A DNA stretch of 6,283 nucleotides, taken from the NCBI GenBank assembly GCA_046758085.1, contig JBHHZP010000184.1:1-6283 (forward strand), read 5' to 3'. The notes beneath the pieces were generated by a model. The model did not search any database. It saw nothing but the letters and a program-made list of their open reading frames with translations, and was not told the DNA's origin. This document shows positions 1-5,043 of this stretch, piece after piece; positions within the stretch are counted from its first letter, which is position 1, and every line of letters begins with the position of its first letter. The position numbers and the translations under genes were made by a program. Source of the stretch: VRUB01 sp046758085. GTDB lineage: Bacteria > Pseudomonadota > Gammaproteobacteria > Acidiferrobacterales > SPGG2.

Positions 1-295
1 TGATCTCAAACAGTGTTGTTCCTGCCGTCGAAGCCGATACGCTGTTACAGTTTGTCCCCCTGCTCAGGTGTGACCCGCGAGTGTCTCGTTGTTTGTTTTC
101 TCTGCGATCTTTGCGGTCTCTGCGGTGAGTTCATGCAATTTCCGGGGTAGCCCTTCCCGACGCTAGCGCGTCGCGCCGGATGGCACGCGAGAATGCCGCC
201 CGGCCCCGAAGCTCCGAGCTATCGATTACTCAGGAAATGAGGTCGAACGACACCGAGCAGGCCAGGCCGGTTGCAGCACACCATCGGTCGGGGGG
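1..295. other. Stretch without a convincing gene
   Basis: No reading frame here looks like a protein gene. One plus-strand frame is open from the left edge to about 125, but it ends in a Ser-Leu-Arg repeat produced by the 9-bp-period repeat at 97-123. A 29-codon minus-strand frame starting at 134 is rich in Gln, Arg and Pro for the same reason. A short GC-rich hairpin is possible at 159-172 (arms GACGC and GCGTC, loop TAGC). The rest lies downstream of the CBS-domain gene and shows no clear hairpin followed by a T-run, so I cannot place its terminator. Confidence 0.6.
97..123. repeat. Three degenerate 9-bp tandem repeats
   Basis: Read on the plus strand, the units are TTTCTCTGC, GATCTTTGC and GGTCTCTGC. 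On the minus strand this gives the pattern GCAGAGA, GCAAAGA, GCAGAGA. Sequences built on GCAGAGA-like units with a period near 9 recur, from memory, in intergenic DNA of many bacteria and yield spurious Ser/Arg/Gln-rich frames. Here it is short and lies in non-coding DNA. The repeat itself is seen directly; its family membership is recollection, and no function is known to me. Confidence 0.6.
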
Positions 296-703
296 TCAGG
301 CGACATCATCGCCGGGCTCGGTGGGAAACAGGGAACGCAGGTACTCGCCAAAGACCCTGCATGCGTCCGTCGTGGTAAAGATGCCGGCCAATCGACCCTC
401 CTTCACCACCAGCGCGCAGCCGATATGACGCTGGGCGAGGCGCAGCAGCACGCTGTCGAGCCTTTCGTTCAAATCGACGATATAGGTCTCGCGGACCACG
501 ATATCACTTACGTGAAGCTCTCGTTTCGCACGCTTGATATCCCGGTCCGACACTACACCAATCAGCTCATCGCCGTCTTTCACCGGCAGGTGCCGGATAC
601 CATGCCGCTCCATCATCTGGGTTGCCGCCTTGAGGCCGGCATCGACCTCGATGAAGTAAGGAAAAGCGGTCATTACAGACTTTATCAAGGGTATGTGTTT
701 CAC
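296..703 (-). CDS. Two-CBS-domain protein (small stand-alone CBS pair)
   Basis: A 135-residue protein made almost entirely of two CBS domains. CBS1 runs from about residue 11 to 57, starting at the typical VMT segment and containing HGIRHLPV and GVVSDRD. CBS2 runs from about 67 to 122, with HIGCALVV and GIFTTTD. A CBS pair forms a Bateman module that usually binds adenosine nucleotides or S-adenosylmethionine; S52-D55 and T110-D113 sit where such ligands normally contact. No enzyme, channel or DNA-binding domain is attached, so it is probably a cytosolic ligand-sensing or partner-binding protein of unknown target. The start is GTG at 703, with a GGGGG stretch 5 nt upstream acting as ribosome-binding site; an upstream ATG is out of frame. 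It diverges from the thiol dioxygenase gene, and the shared spacer carries a tandem 21-bp repeat. The family call is firm; the cellular role is unknown. Confidence 0.9.
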   Translation of the reverse strand: MKHIPLIKSVMTAFPYFIEVDAGLKAATQMMERHGIRHLPVKDGDELIGVVSDRDIKRAKRELHVSDIVVRETYIVDLNERLDSVLLRLAQRHIGCALVVKEGRLAGIFTTTDACRVFGEYLRSLFPTEPGDDVA

Positions 704-753
704 GGCTTGCCCCCATTACTGGGCCCGGCGTTCGCGGGCACCCGCTTGCCTAG

Positions 754-811
754 AGTATATCCCGCCTTGGCCCAGCACTAGGGCTATTTGGCCCTGCACT
801 AGGGCTATAAA
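754..811. promoter_or_regulatory. Possible divergent control region between CBS and dioxygenase genes
   Basis: A minus-strand -10-like hexamer TATACT (759-754) faces the CBS gene. A plus-strand hexamer TATAAA (806-811) faces the dioxygenase gene. Between them lie two tandem 21-bp repeats occupying the -35 zones of both. I find no good -35 box at the usual spacing for either, which would fit activator-dependent promoters, but the hexamers could also be chance. If the plus promoter is real, the dioxygenase transcript would carry a leader of about 140 nt, with a small possible hairpin at 814-829. Confidence 0.35.
767..808. repeat. Tandem duplication of a 21-bp unit
   Basis: The units at 767-787 and 788-808 abut exactly and differ at one position (A at 774, T at 795). 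Each begins TTGGCCC and ends GCACTAGGGCTAT, and holds a small dyad GCCC-N7-GGGC. The 21-bp period equals two DNA helical turns, so protein bound to each unit would sit on the same face of the helix. The location between divergent genes suggests an operator pair, but no regulator can be assigned from the window. Confidence 0.8.
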
Positions 812-946
812 GCGCCCGCACATCCGGGCACCTTTGGCATAGGCAGCCCTTGAACCACGGTCGCGCCGACGACCGCGGGGGCGTAATATCACGGATGCCC
901 TACGCACGGCCGGCACCAGCGCCGGGCTCGATTTTCTACGTTGCAC

Positions 947-957
947 AGGGGGAACAA
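947..957 (+). promoter_or_regulatory. Ribosome-binding site deciding the dioxygenase start
   Basis: AGGGGGAA ends 3 nt before the ATG at 958. The frame stays open upstream to a TTG at 850 and an ATG at 895, but neither has a comparable ribosome-binding site. The extra residues there are Pro/Ala-rich and unlike the family. The start is therefore placed at 958. Confidence 0.75.
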
Positions 958-1521
958 ATGGCAACCGTAGCCTATTCTCTATCGGATTACGTGAACGACC
1001 TCCGCGCCATTACCGCAAAAACACAGGACGACGAGGCAATCATCCGCCAGGTGCGCCCACTGGCCAAACGAATGGCCGAGTCCAAGGATTGGCTTGATCA
1101 GCGCTACTACGAGTGCGACGAGGAGCAGGGCTTTGGCGTACATTTGCTGCACGAGGAGGCCGACCATACGCTGGCCATCTTTGCCGTTGCGTGGCTCCCG
1201 GGAAGAGGAACACCGCCGCACGATCACGGTACCTGGGCCGTGGTCGCGGGGGTCGATGGTCCGGAGAAAAACATATTCTGGAAACGCGAGGACGACGGAT
1301 CGCGTGCGGGGTATGCCAAGCTCGAGCATAACGGCGAGCGTATTTTCGGTGAGGGGGAAGTCGTCGCGTTCCTACCGCGGGAGATTCATACGGTATGGAA
1401 CGATTCCGATGCGGTCACGCTGTCGCTGCACACCTACGGCAAGCACATCAACTTCACCGGCCGCTCGCAATTCGACCCAGAAAAAAACACGGCGACACCC
1501 TTCCTGCTAAAAGAGCAGTAA
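958..1521 (+). CDS. Cysteine dioxygenase family thiol dioxygenase (cupin)
   Basis: A 187-residue single-domain cupin of the type I cysteine dioxygenase family. These cytosolic non-haem iron enzymes add O2 to a thiol such as cysteine or 3-mercaptopropionate, giving a sulfinate. The three iron-binding histidines are visible as H88 and H90 (PPHDHGTW) and H144 (PREIHTVW). The second-sphere triad Ser-His-Tyr is present as S156, H158 and Y160 (SLHTYG). The cysteine that crosslinks to the tyrosine in mammalian enzymes is absent (V95), as in many bacterial members. By ungapped alignment from memory to rat CDO, Arg60, which binds the substrate carboxylate and is Gln in mercaptopropionate dioxygenases, corresponds to H62 here, so the substrate is uncertain. 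Length is normal for bacterial members. The gene stands alone on its strand, divergent from the CBS protein. Fold and iron site are confident; the exact substrate is not. Confidence 0.88.
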   Translation: MATVAYSLSDYVNDLRAITAKTQDDEAIIRQVRPLAKRMAESKDWLDQRYYECDEEQGFGVHLLHEEADHTLAIFAVAWLPGRGTPPHDHGTWAVVAGVDGPEKNIFWKREDDGSRAGYAKLEHNGERIFGEGEVVAFLPREIHTVWNDSDAVTLSLHTYGKHINFTGRSQFDPEKNTATPFLLKEQ

Positions 1522-1558
1522 AACCAGCGCGCCCCGGTCCGAGCCCTGGCTAGCAGAA

Positions 1559-1574
1559 GCGCGCATACGCGCGC
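1559..1574. other. GC-rich hairpin downstream of the dioxygenase gene
   Basis: GCGCGC, then ATAC, then GCGCGC can form a 6-bp stem with a 4-nt loop about 37 nt after the dioxygenase stop codon. No T-run follows, so it is not a typical intrinsic terminator. It may stabilise or end the transcript by another route. Confidence 0.35.
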
Positions 1575-1658
1575 GCAGAAATGACGGAGCTCTTGGGGCT
1601 GAGAAAAATGGCGCAGCCCATTCCTAAGGCATCTTTGTCTTGACGAGTTTCAGCGTTT

Positions 1659-1707
1659 CAAGCCGGGGCTTGTGGGGCGGTACTGGACCCCCCAATGAGG
1701 GAGGGTC
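1659..1707. other. Two adjacent hairpins in the spacer between dioxygenase and DUF1127 genes
   Basis: The first hairpin (1659-1672) pairs CAAGC with GCTTG around CGGG. The second (1686-1707) pairs GACCCCCC with GGGAGGGTC, leaving one bulged A and a 5-nt AATGA loop. They lie between convergent genes and could serve the 3' ends of either transcript. Neither is followed by a clear T-run on either strand. The rest of the spacer (1522-1752) holds no credible gene. Confidence 0.35.
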
Positions 1708-1752
1708 AAGAGGATGGAGGAGTGTCTTTACACCAAGCTCGCTGGCGTTCTC

Positions 1753-2016
1753 TCACGCGGCCAGCGGCGTCTCGTCGTCATAGGCGGTGGCACGCTGCGG
1801 CGCAGGCCGTGTGACCCCAACGACGGCAGTGCCTGCTCGCACCGGCGTCTGCTCCGCCCGCAGCCGGGCCTCCACAACCTCGCTAATTTCACCGCGCGAG
1901 ATTCCGAGGTCCTTGAGCTGCCAATCGGACAGGCCGTTCAGCGCGCGTACGGTCGCGCGGCGGCGATTCCAGCGCCGCAGCCCTGCAAGCAGTCGGTCAA
2001 TAAATTCGGTCCTCAT
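1753..2016 (-). CDS. DUF1127 (YjiS-like) small protein
   Basis: An 87-residue protein with a clear DUF1127 domain at about residues 14-45. It has a basic stretch (RRWNRRRATVRALNGLSD) followed by WQLKDLGISRGEI, the family hallmark. The family comprises small, Arg-rich cytosolic proteins; in alphaproteobacteria some members bind RNA and act in phosphate or carbon metabolism and small-RNA turnover, but for most no role is known. The residues after about 50 form a low-complexity Ala/Thr/Pro tail that is longer than in the shortest members. The ATG at 2016 has a strong ribosome-binding site, GGAGGG, 8 nt upstream. It diverges from the LysR regulator, sharing a 169-bp AT-rich spacer, so it may be a target of that regulator. 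Family assignment is confident; function is unknown. Confidence 0.87.
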   Translation of the reverse strand: MRTEFIDRLLAGLRRWNRRRATVRALNGLSDWQLKDLGISRGEISEVVEARLRAEQTPVRAGTAVVGVTRPAPQRATAYDDETPLAA

Positions 2017-2024
2017 GTCAAAAA

Positions 2025-2030
2025 CCCTCC
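2025..2030 (-). promoter_or_regulatory. Strong ribosome-binding site of the DUF1127 gene
   Basis: On the minus strand the sequence reads GGAGGG, 8 nt before the ATG. This is a near-ideal Shine-Dalgarno match and suggests high translation, in contrast to the LysR gene on the other side, which has none. Confidence 0.8.
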
Positions 2031-2050
2031 AAAACGCTAGAAATACTCAT

Positions 2051-2056
2051 GTATAA
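2051..2056 (-). promoter_or_regulatory. Possible -10 box for the DUF1127 gene
   Basis: TTATAC on the minus strand lies 34 nt upstream of the ATG and would give a leader of roughly 28 nt. The best -35 candidate at normal spacing is poor, so this is a weak call. Confidence 0.3.
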
Positions 2057-2127
2057 AACGACACTGCGGTCTCTTGCACTTTCGCCTAAAATCTTTGCAT
2101 ATGTATATATAGTGCGTAATCGAGCGC

Positions 2128-2157
2128 TTTACAAACGATAGTTTTTCATCATATAGT
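2128..2157 (+). promoter_or_regulatory. Predicted sigma-70 type promoter of the LysR gene
   Basis: The -35 box TTTACA (2128-2133) and -10 box TATAGT (2152-2157) each match the consensus at five of six positions and are 18 nt apart. The transcription start would fall near 2164, leaving a leader of about 20 nt with no evident Shine-Dalgarno sequence before the ATG at 2186. The -10 box lies inside the left arm of the inverted repeat at 2152-2176. Confidence 0.6.
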
Positions 2158-2176
2158 TGAAATATTCTCAACTATA
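2152..2176. promoter_or_regulatory. Inverted repeat, likely LysR operator
   Basis: The arms TATAGTTGA (2152-2160) and TCAACTATA (2168-2176) are perfect inverted copies separated by the 7-nt spacer AATATTC. The pair T2158 and A2170 gives the T-N11-A spacing typical of LysR-family binding sites. It covers the predicted -10 box and start site of the LysR gene, ending 9 nt before the ATG, so binding there should repress the gene. The repeat is seen directly; its use by this LysR protein is inference. Confidence 0.6.
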
Positions 2177-2185
2177 AGTACTGCC

Positions 2186-3112
2186 ATGCGGCGCTTACCC
2201 CCACTTAATGCGGTCCACACATTCGAAGCTGCGGCCCGCCACCTAAGCTTTCATCGCGCGGCCGAGGAGCTGCACGTGACACCGTCGGCGGTGAGCCATC
2301 AGGTGCGTACACTCGAGGAATTCCTGGGCGTGCGTCTGTTCAATCGGCTCGCACGCCAGGTGGTGCTAACGCCGGAGGGTCAGGCTTATTTGCCGCCTAT
2401 TCGCGCCGCGCTGGACCAGATCCATAGCGCGACCGAGCGCGTGGCGGCCAGGCAGGGCAGCGGGCCCCTGACCATGAGTATCTCGCCGACTTTCGCGACC
2501 GGCTGGCTGGTGCCGCGGTTGTCGCGTTTCCAAGTGGCCCACCCGACAATCGAGGTACGGCTCAACCTGGTGCGCTCGATCACCGAGCTCGTGGACTTCT
2601 CCCGCTCCGATGTCGACCTCGTGATTCGCTACGGTGAGGCGAATCAGCCGGGATTGCGCAATATCCGGCTGATCGTGGAAGAGCTCGTGCCGGTATGCAG
2701 CCCGGCACTGCTTGAGGGGCCGACACCGTTGCGACAACCGCAGGATCTGCGCCGCACCACACTGTTACATGCACTCCCGCGTGTTGACCAATGGCGGCAA
2801 TGGCTCAAGGCAGCCGGTGTCAGCGGCGTAAATGCGGAGCGTGGCCCCAAGTTTCACAACACCCCACTCACGCTAGAGGGTGCGCTTGCCGGAATGGGGG
2901 TTGCGCTTGCCGACAGGGGGCTGGTGGCGCGTGAGCTCAGGAGTGGACGGCTAGTGGCACCTTTCGACATCACGCTGCCGAGCGAGAGCGCGTACTACCT
3001 CATCTACCCGAAAGAGCGCGAAGACGATTTCAAGATCGCCGCCTTTCGCGACTGGTTGTTGGACGAAGTCGCCCGATCAAAAAACGAAACGGAAATCGTG
3101 CTCGAAGAATAA
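2186..3112 (+). CDS. LysR-family transcriptional regulator, GcvA type
   Basis: A 308-residue DNA-binding regulator of normal LysR length. The N-terminal winged helix-turn-helix occupies about residues 4-63 and opens with RLPPLNAVHTFEAAARHLSF, the hallmark of the GcvA branch. The recognition region lies around residues 24-44 (RAAEELHVTPSAVSHQVRTL). A linker helix follows to about residue 90, then a type 2 periplasmic-binding-like effector domain (about 92-298) with VDLVIRYG and DQWRQWL. The family works as tetramers that respond to a small metabolite; GcvA itself controls glycine cleavage, but this branch is large and the effector cannot be read from sequence. The ATG at 2186 fits the family N-terminus, although no good ribosome-binding site precedes it. 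The gene diverges from DUF1127 and converges on the sugar transporter operon 47 nt away. Autoregulation is likely, given the inverted repeat over its promoter. Confidence 0.92.
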   Translation: MRRLPPLNAVHTFEAAARHLSFHRAAEELHVTPSAVSHQVRTLEEFLGVRLFNRLARQVVLTPEGQAYLPPIRAALDQIHSATERVAARQGSGPLTMSISPTFATGWLVPRLSRFQVAHPTIEVRLNLVRSITELVDFSRSDVDLVIRYGEANQPGLRNIRLIVEELVPVCSPALLEGPTPLRQPQDLRRTTLLHALPRVDQWRQWLKAAGVSGVNAERGPKFHNTPLTLEGALAGMGVALADRGLVARELRSGRLVAPFDITLPSESAYYLIYPKEREDDFKIAAFRDWLLDEVARSKNETEIVLEE

Positions 3113-3118
3113 CGTTTC

Positions 3119-3161
3119 GATTCAGCGCTGCCGAGCGCGCCGGCATACCAGGCAGCGAATC
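3119..3161. terminator. Possible bidirectional hairpin between convergent LysR and ATPase genes
   Basis: CGCTGCC (3126-3132) pairs with GGCAGCG (3151-3157). A further GATT/AATC pairing outside it is separated by a 3-nt bulge. The structure sits just after the LysR stop and touches the ATPase stop codon. The loop is long (18 nt) and there is no T-run on either side, so intrinsic termination is uncertain. Confidence 0.35.
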
Positions 3162-4218
3162 AGATGCCGCTGCCGTCTTGGTCAAAGAACAACAGGCTCT
3201 CCCGATCCAGGCCCCAGTGTACGTGCTCGCCCAGCTTGAAACGCGATCCCCCGGCCTGCACCGATCGCAGCACGTTCCCATCAGGCAATTGCAAGCCGTA
3301 AAGGGTTTCGCGGCCCTGCGGCTCGACGAAGTCGATCATTCCTGTAACGGGAATATCGAAGCCGGGTTGCAAGGCTTCCGGGCGTATGCCGAGGGTAACG
3401 GCGCTGTCGGGCTTGAATGCAGCTGCTTGCAAGCGTTCGGGCAGCTCGAACTTGAATCCCGGACCTTTGAACATATTCTCGCTCACCGCGCCGCTACAGA
3501 AGGCGATCGGCGGACTGCCGATAAAGCTCGCCACAAACTTGTTGCGAGGTCGCACGTAGATCTCGGATGGCGTGGCGATTTGCTCGATCTGGCCCTCGTT
3601 CATCAACGCGATGCGATCGCACATGCTCATGGCCTCCGCCTGATCATGCGTAACGAGAATAGCGGTGCTCGCCGTTGCTTGTTGGATCCGCCGCAGCTCG
3701 CTGCGCATTTCCAGGCGTAGCCCGGTGTCCAGATTGGCCAGCGGCTCGTCGAGCAGCAGCACAGCGGGGTCACGCACCAGGGCGCGGGCAAGAGCGACGC
3801 GCTGCTGCTGACCGCCAGAGAGCTGTCCGGGGCGGCGAGTCAGCAACGAATCGATATGAAGTGTTGCCGCGATCTTCCCCACCTTGCGTTCGACGCCCTC
3901 CTTGGCTTCCTTGCGGATACGCAGCGGAAACGCGATGTTCTCTGCCACCGCGAGATGGGGATACAGCGCATAGGACTGAAAGACGACCCCGACGTTACGT
4001 TCCTGCGGCGGCACGTGCGTCACATCACGGTCGCCGAACAACACGCGGCCAGCCGTCACGGTATGGATGCCGCAGATCATGAAGAGTGTGGTGGTTTTAC
4101 CGCAGCCCGACGGTCCCAGTAGGGCGATCATCTCGCCGTCGTGCACCAACAGCTCCAGGTCCTTAATGACGCGAACACTGTCGAAATCTTTGGAGACCCG
4201 TTCCAGCCGGATCTCCAT
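3160..4218 (-). CDS. Sugar-type ABC importer ATPase (MalK/UgpC family)
   Basis: A 352-residue cytoplasmic ATPase that would power import by the two permeases upstream. Visible motifs are Walker A GPSGCGKT (35-42), Q-loop Q81 (VVFQSYALYPH), signature LSGGQQQR (133-140), Walker B VLLLDE (153-158) with catalytic E158, D-loop NLD (162-164) and switch H191 (LVTHDQAEAMSMCDR). A C-terminal TOBE/regulatory domain follows from about 235, with the family-typical GIRPEAL. Full length and this C-terminal domain place it in the CUT1 branch serving oligosaccharides, polyols or glycerol-phosphate compounds; some relatives serve several transporters. Its ATG overlaps the stop of the preceding permease by 1 nt (TGATG), with AAGGG just upstream, so translation is probably coupled. 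All catalytic residues are intact. The substrate cannot be told from this subunit. Confidence 0.95.
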   Translation of the reverse strand: MEIRLERVSKDFDSVRVIKDLELLVHDGEMIALLGPSGCGKTTTLFMICGIHTVTAGRVLFGDRDVTHVPPQERNVGVVFQSYALYPHLAVAENIAFPLRIRKEAKEGVERKVGKIAATLHIDSLLTRRPGQLSGGQQQRVALARALVRDPAVLLLDEPLANLDTGLRLEMRSELRRIQQATASTAILVTHDQAEAMSMCDRIALMNEGQIEQIATPSEIYVRPRNKFVASFIGSPPIAFCSGAVSENMFKGPGFKFELPERLQAAAFKPDSAVTLGIRPEALQPGFDIPVTGMIDFVEPQGRETLYGLQLPDGNVLRSVQAGGSRFKLGEHVHWGLDRESLLFFDQDGSGI

Positions 4219-5042
4219 CAGCCCTTCGTCGCACCGCTGTAGATGTTCATGAGGTTGTCCTGCGTGAAGAGGTAAAAAACCATTACCGGCAAGATGTAGA
4301 ACAGGCCGACCGCTTTCAGCAACCCATAGTCGCTCAGGTAGTCATCGGTCAGCAGCCCCGCTAGATACACCGAGAGCAGCTGCGTCTCGGAGCTGGGCGC
4401 CAACACCAACGGCAAGATAAACTCGCTCCATGCCGCAATGAAAGAGAAGATCGCGAGCGCCGCAATCGCCGGCTGCACCTGCGGCAAAATCAGCCTGCGC
4501 CATACCTGAAAGCGACTGGCACCGTCCTGAATGCCCGCCATTTCGATCTCCCACGCCACCGAGTCGTAGAAGCCTTTCATTACCCAGATACCAAACGGAA
4601 TCTCCAGCGATGCCTTTACCAGGACAACGCCGGCCAGCGTATCATACAGCCCGAGCAGCCTGAGCATAAGGAAAATCGCCACGATCAAGGAGATACTGGG
4701 AAACGCGTGCAGTATTAACACGCCGCCGAGGAGCTGCGCCCTGAAGGGGAACCTCAACCGTGAAAGCGCATACCCGGCGGTGACTGACGTGCCGATCACC
4801 AAAGTCACCGTGCAAAGCGCAAACACGAGTGTATTCAGGGTAACGCGCCAGATCGAGGGATGGCCCTCGATAGTCTCCAACAAAAAGCGCCAGTTCTTCA
4901 GCGTAAACGCCTTCGGCCAGATGCTACCCGGTGCGCTGACCGACACGCTGTCCACGAACAGCCAGGTATAAAGAACGAGGATCGGCAGAGACACCGCCAC
5001 CAGTAGCATGGTCAACAACCACGGGGCTCTGCGCGCATTCAT
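4218..5042 (-). CDS. CUT1-type ABC importer permease, MalG-like
   Basis: A 274-residue inner-membrane protein of usual MalG-like length. Six hydrophobic segments are apparent, near residues 9-30, 69-93, 104-127, 136-157, 190-212 and 240-262. The region between the fourth and fifth carries the cytoplasmic coupling loop EIEMAGIQDGAS followed by VWRRLILPQVQPAI (about 165-193), which contacts the ATPase. The glutamate of the canonical EAA motif, five residues before the Asp of DGA, is Met168 here; E167 lies one residue earlier and might substitute. It pairs with the MalF-like permease to form the channel. The start ATG at 5042 follows the stop of that gene after 1 nt, with only a weak GAGAA upstream, and its own stop overlaps the ATPase start. 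This is clearly the second permease of the operon; the transported compound is unknown. Confidence 0.94.
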   Translation of the reverse strand: MNARRAPWLLTMLLVAVSLPILVLYTWLFVDSVSVSAPGSIWPKAFTLKNWRFLLETIEGHPSIWRVTLNTLVFALCTVTLVIGTSVTAGYALSRLRFPFRAQLLGGVLILHAFPSISLIVAIFLMLRLLGLYDTLAGVVLVKASLEIPFGIWVMKGFYDSVAWEIEMAGIQDGASRFQVWRRLILPQVQPAIAALAIFSFIAAWSEFILPLVLAPSSETQLLSVYLAGLLTDDYLSDYGLLKAVGLFYILPVMVFYLFTQDNLMNIYSGATKG

Positions 5043-5043
5043 G

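Noticed and set aside
3..125. Plus-strand frame open from the left edge, possibly the end of a gene
   Set aside because: Its last part is a Ser-Leu-Arg repeat created by the 9-bp-period DNA repeat. The rest resembles no family I know, and no start is visible.
51..134. A 29-codon minus-strand frame starting with ATG
   Set aside because: The Gln/Arg/Pro-rich composition comes directly from the GCAGAGA repeat, and there is no convincing ribosome-binding site.
850..957. N-terminal extension of the thiol dioxygenase from a TTG at 850 or ATG at 895
   Set aside because: The ATG at 958 has a much better ribosome-binding site, and the family begins at about this point.
1740..1766. Hairpin CGCTGGC/GCCAGCG over the DUF1127 stop codon as a terminator
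   Set aside because: The stem is 7 bp with a 13-nt loop and no T-run follows on the minus strand; much of it is coding sequence.
1714..2056. Plus-strand frames across the DUF1127 gene
   Set aside because: They are antisense to a recognisable DUF1127 protein with a strong ribosome-binding site. Their translations are low-complexity.
2366..2850. Minus-strand frames within the LysR gene
   Set aside because: They are shadows of a full-length LysR regulator and show no domain of their own.
3178..3720. A 180-codon plus-strand frame opposite the ATPase gene
   Set aside because: It is antisense to an unmistakable ABC ATPase with all motifs intact, and its translation resembles no protein family.
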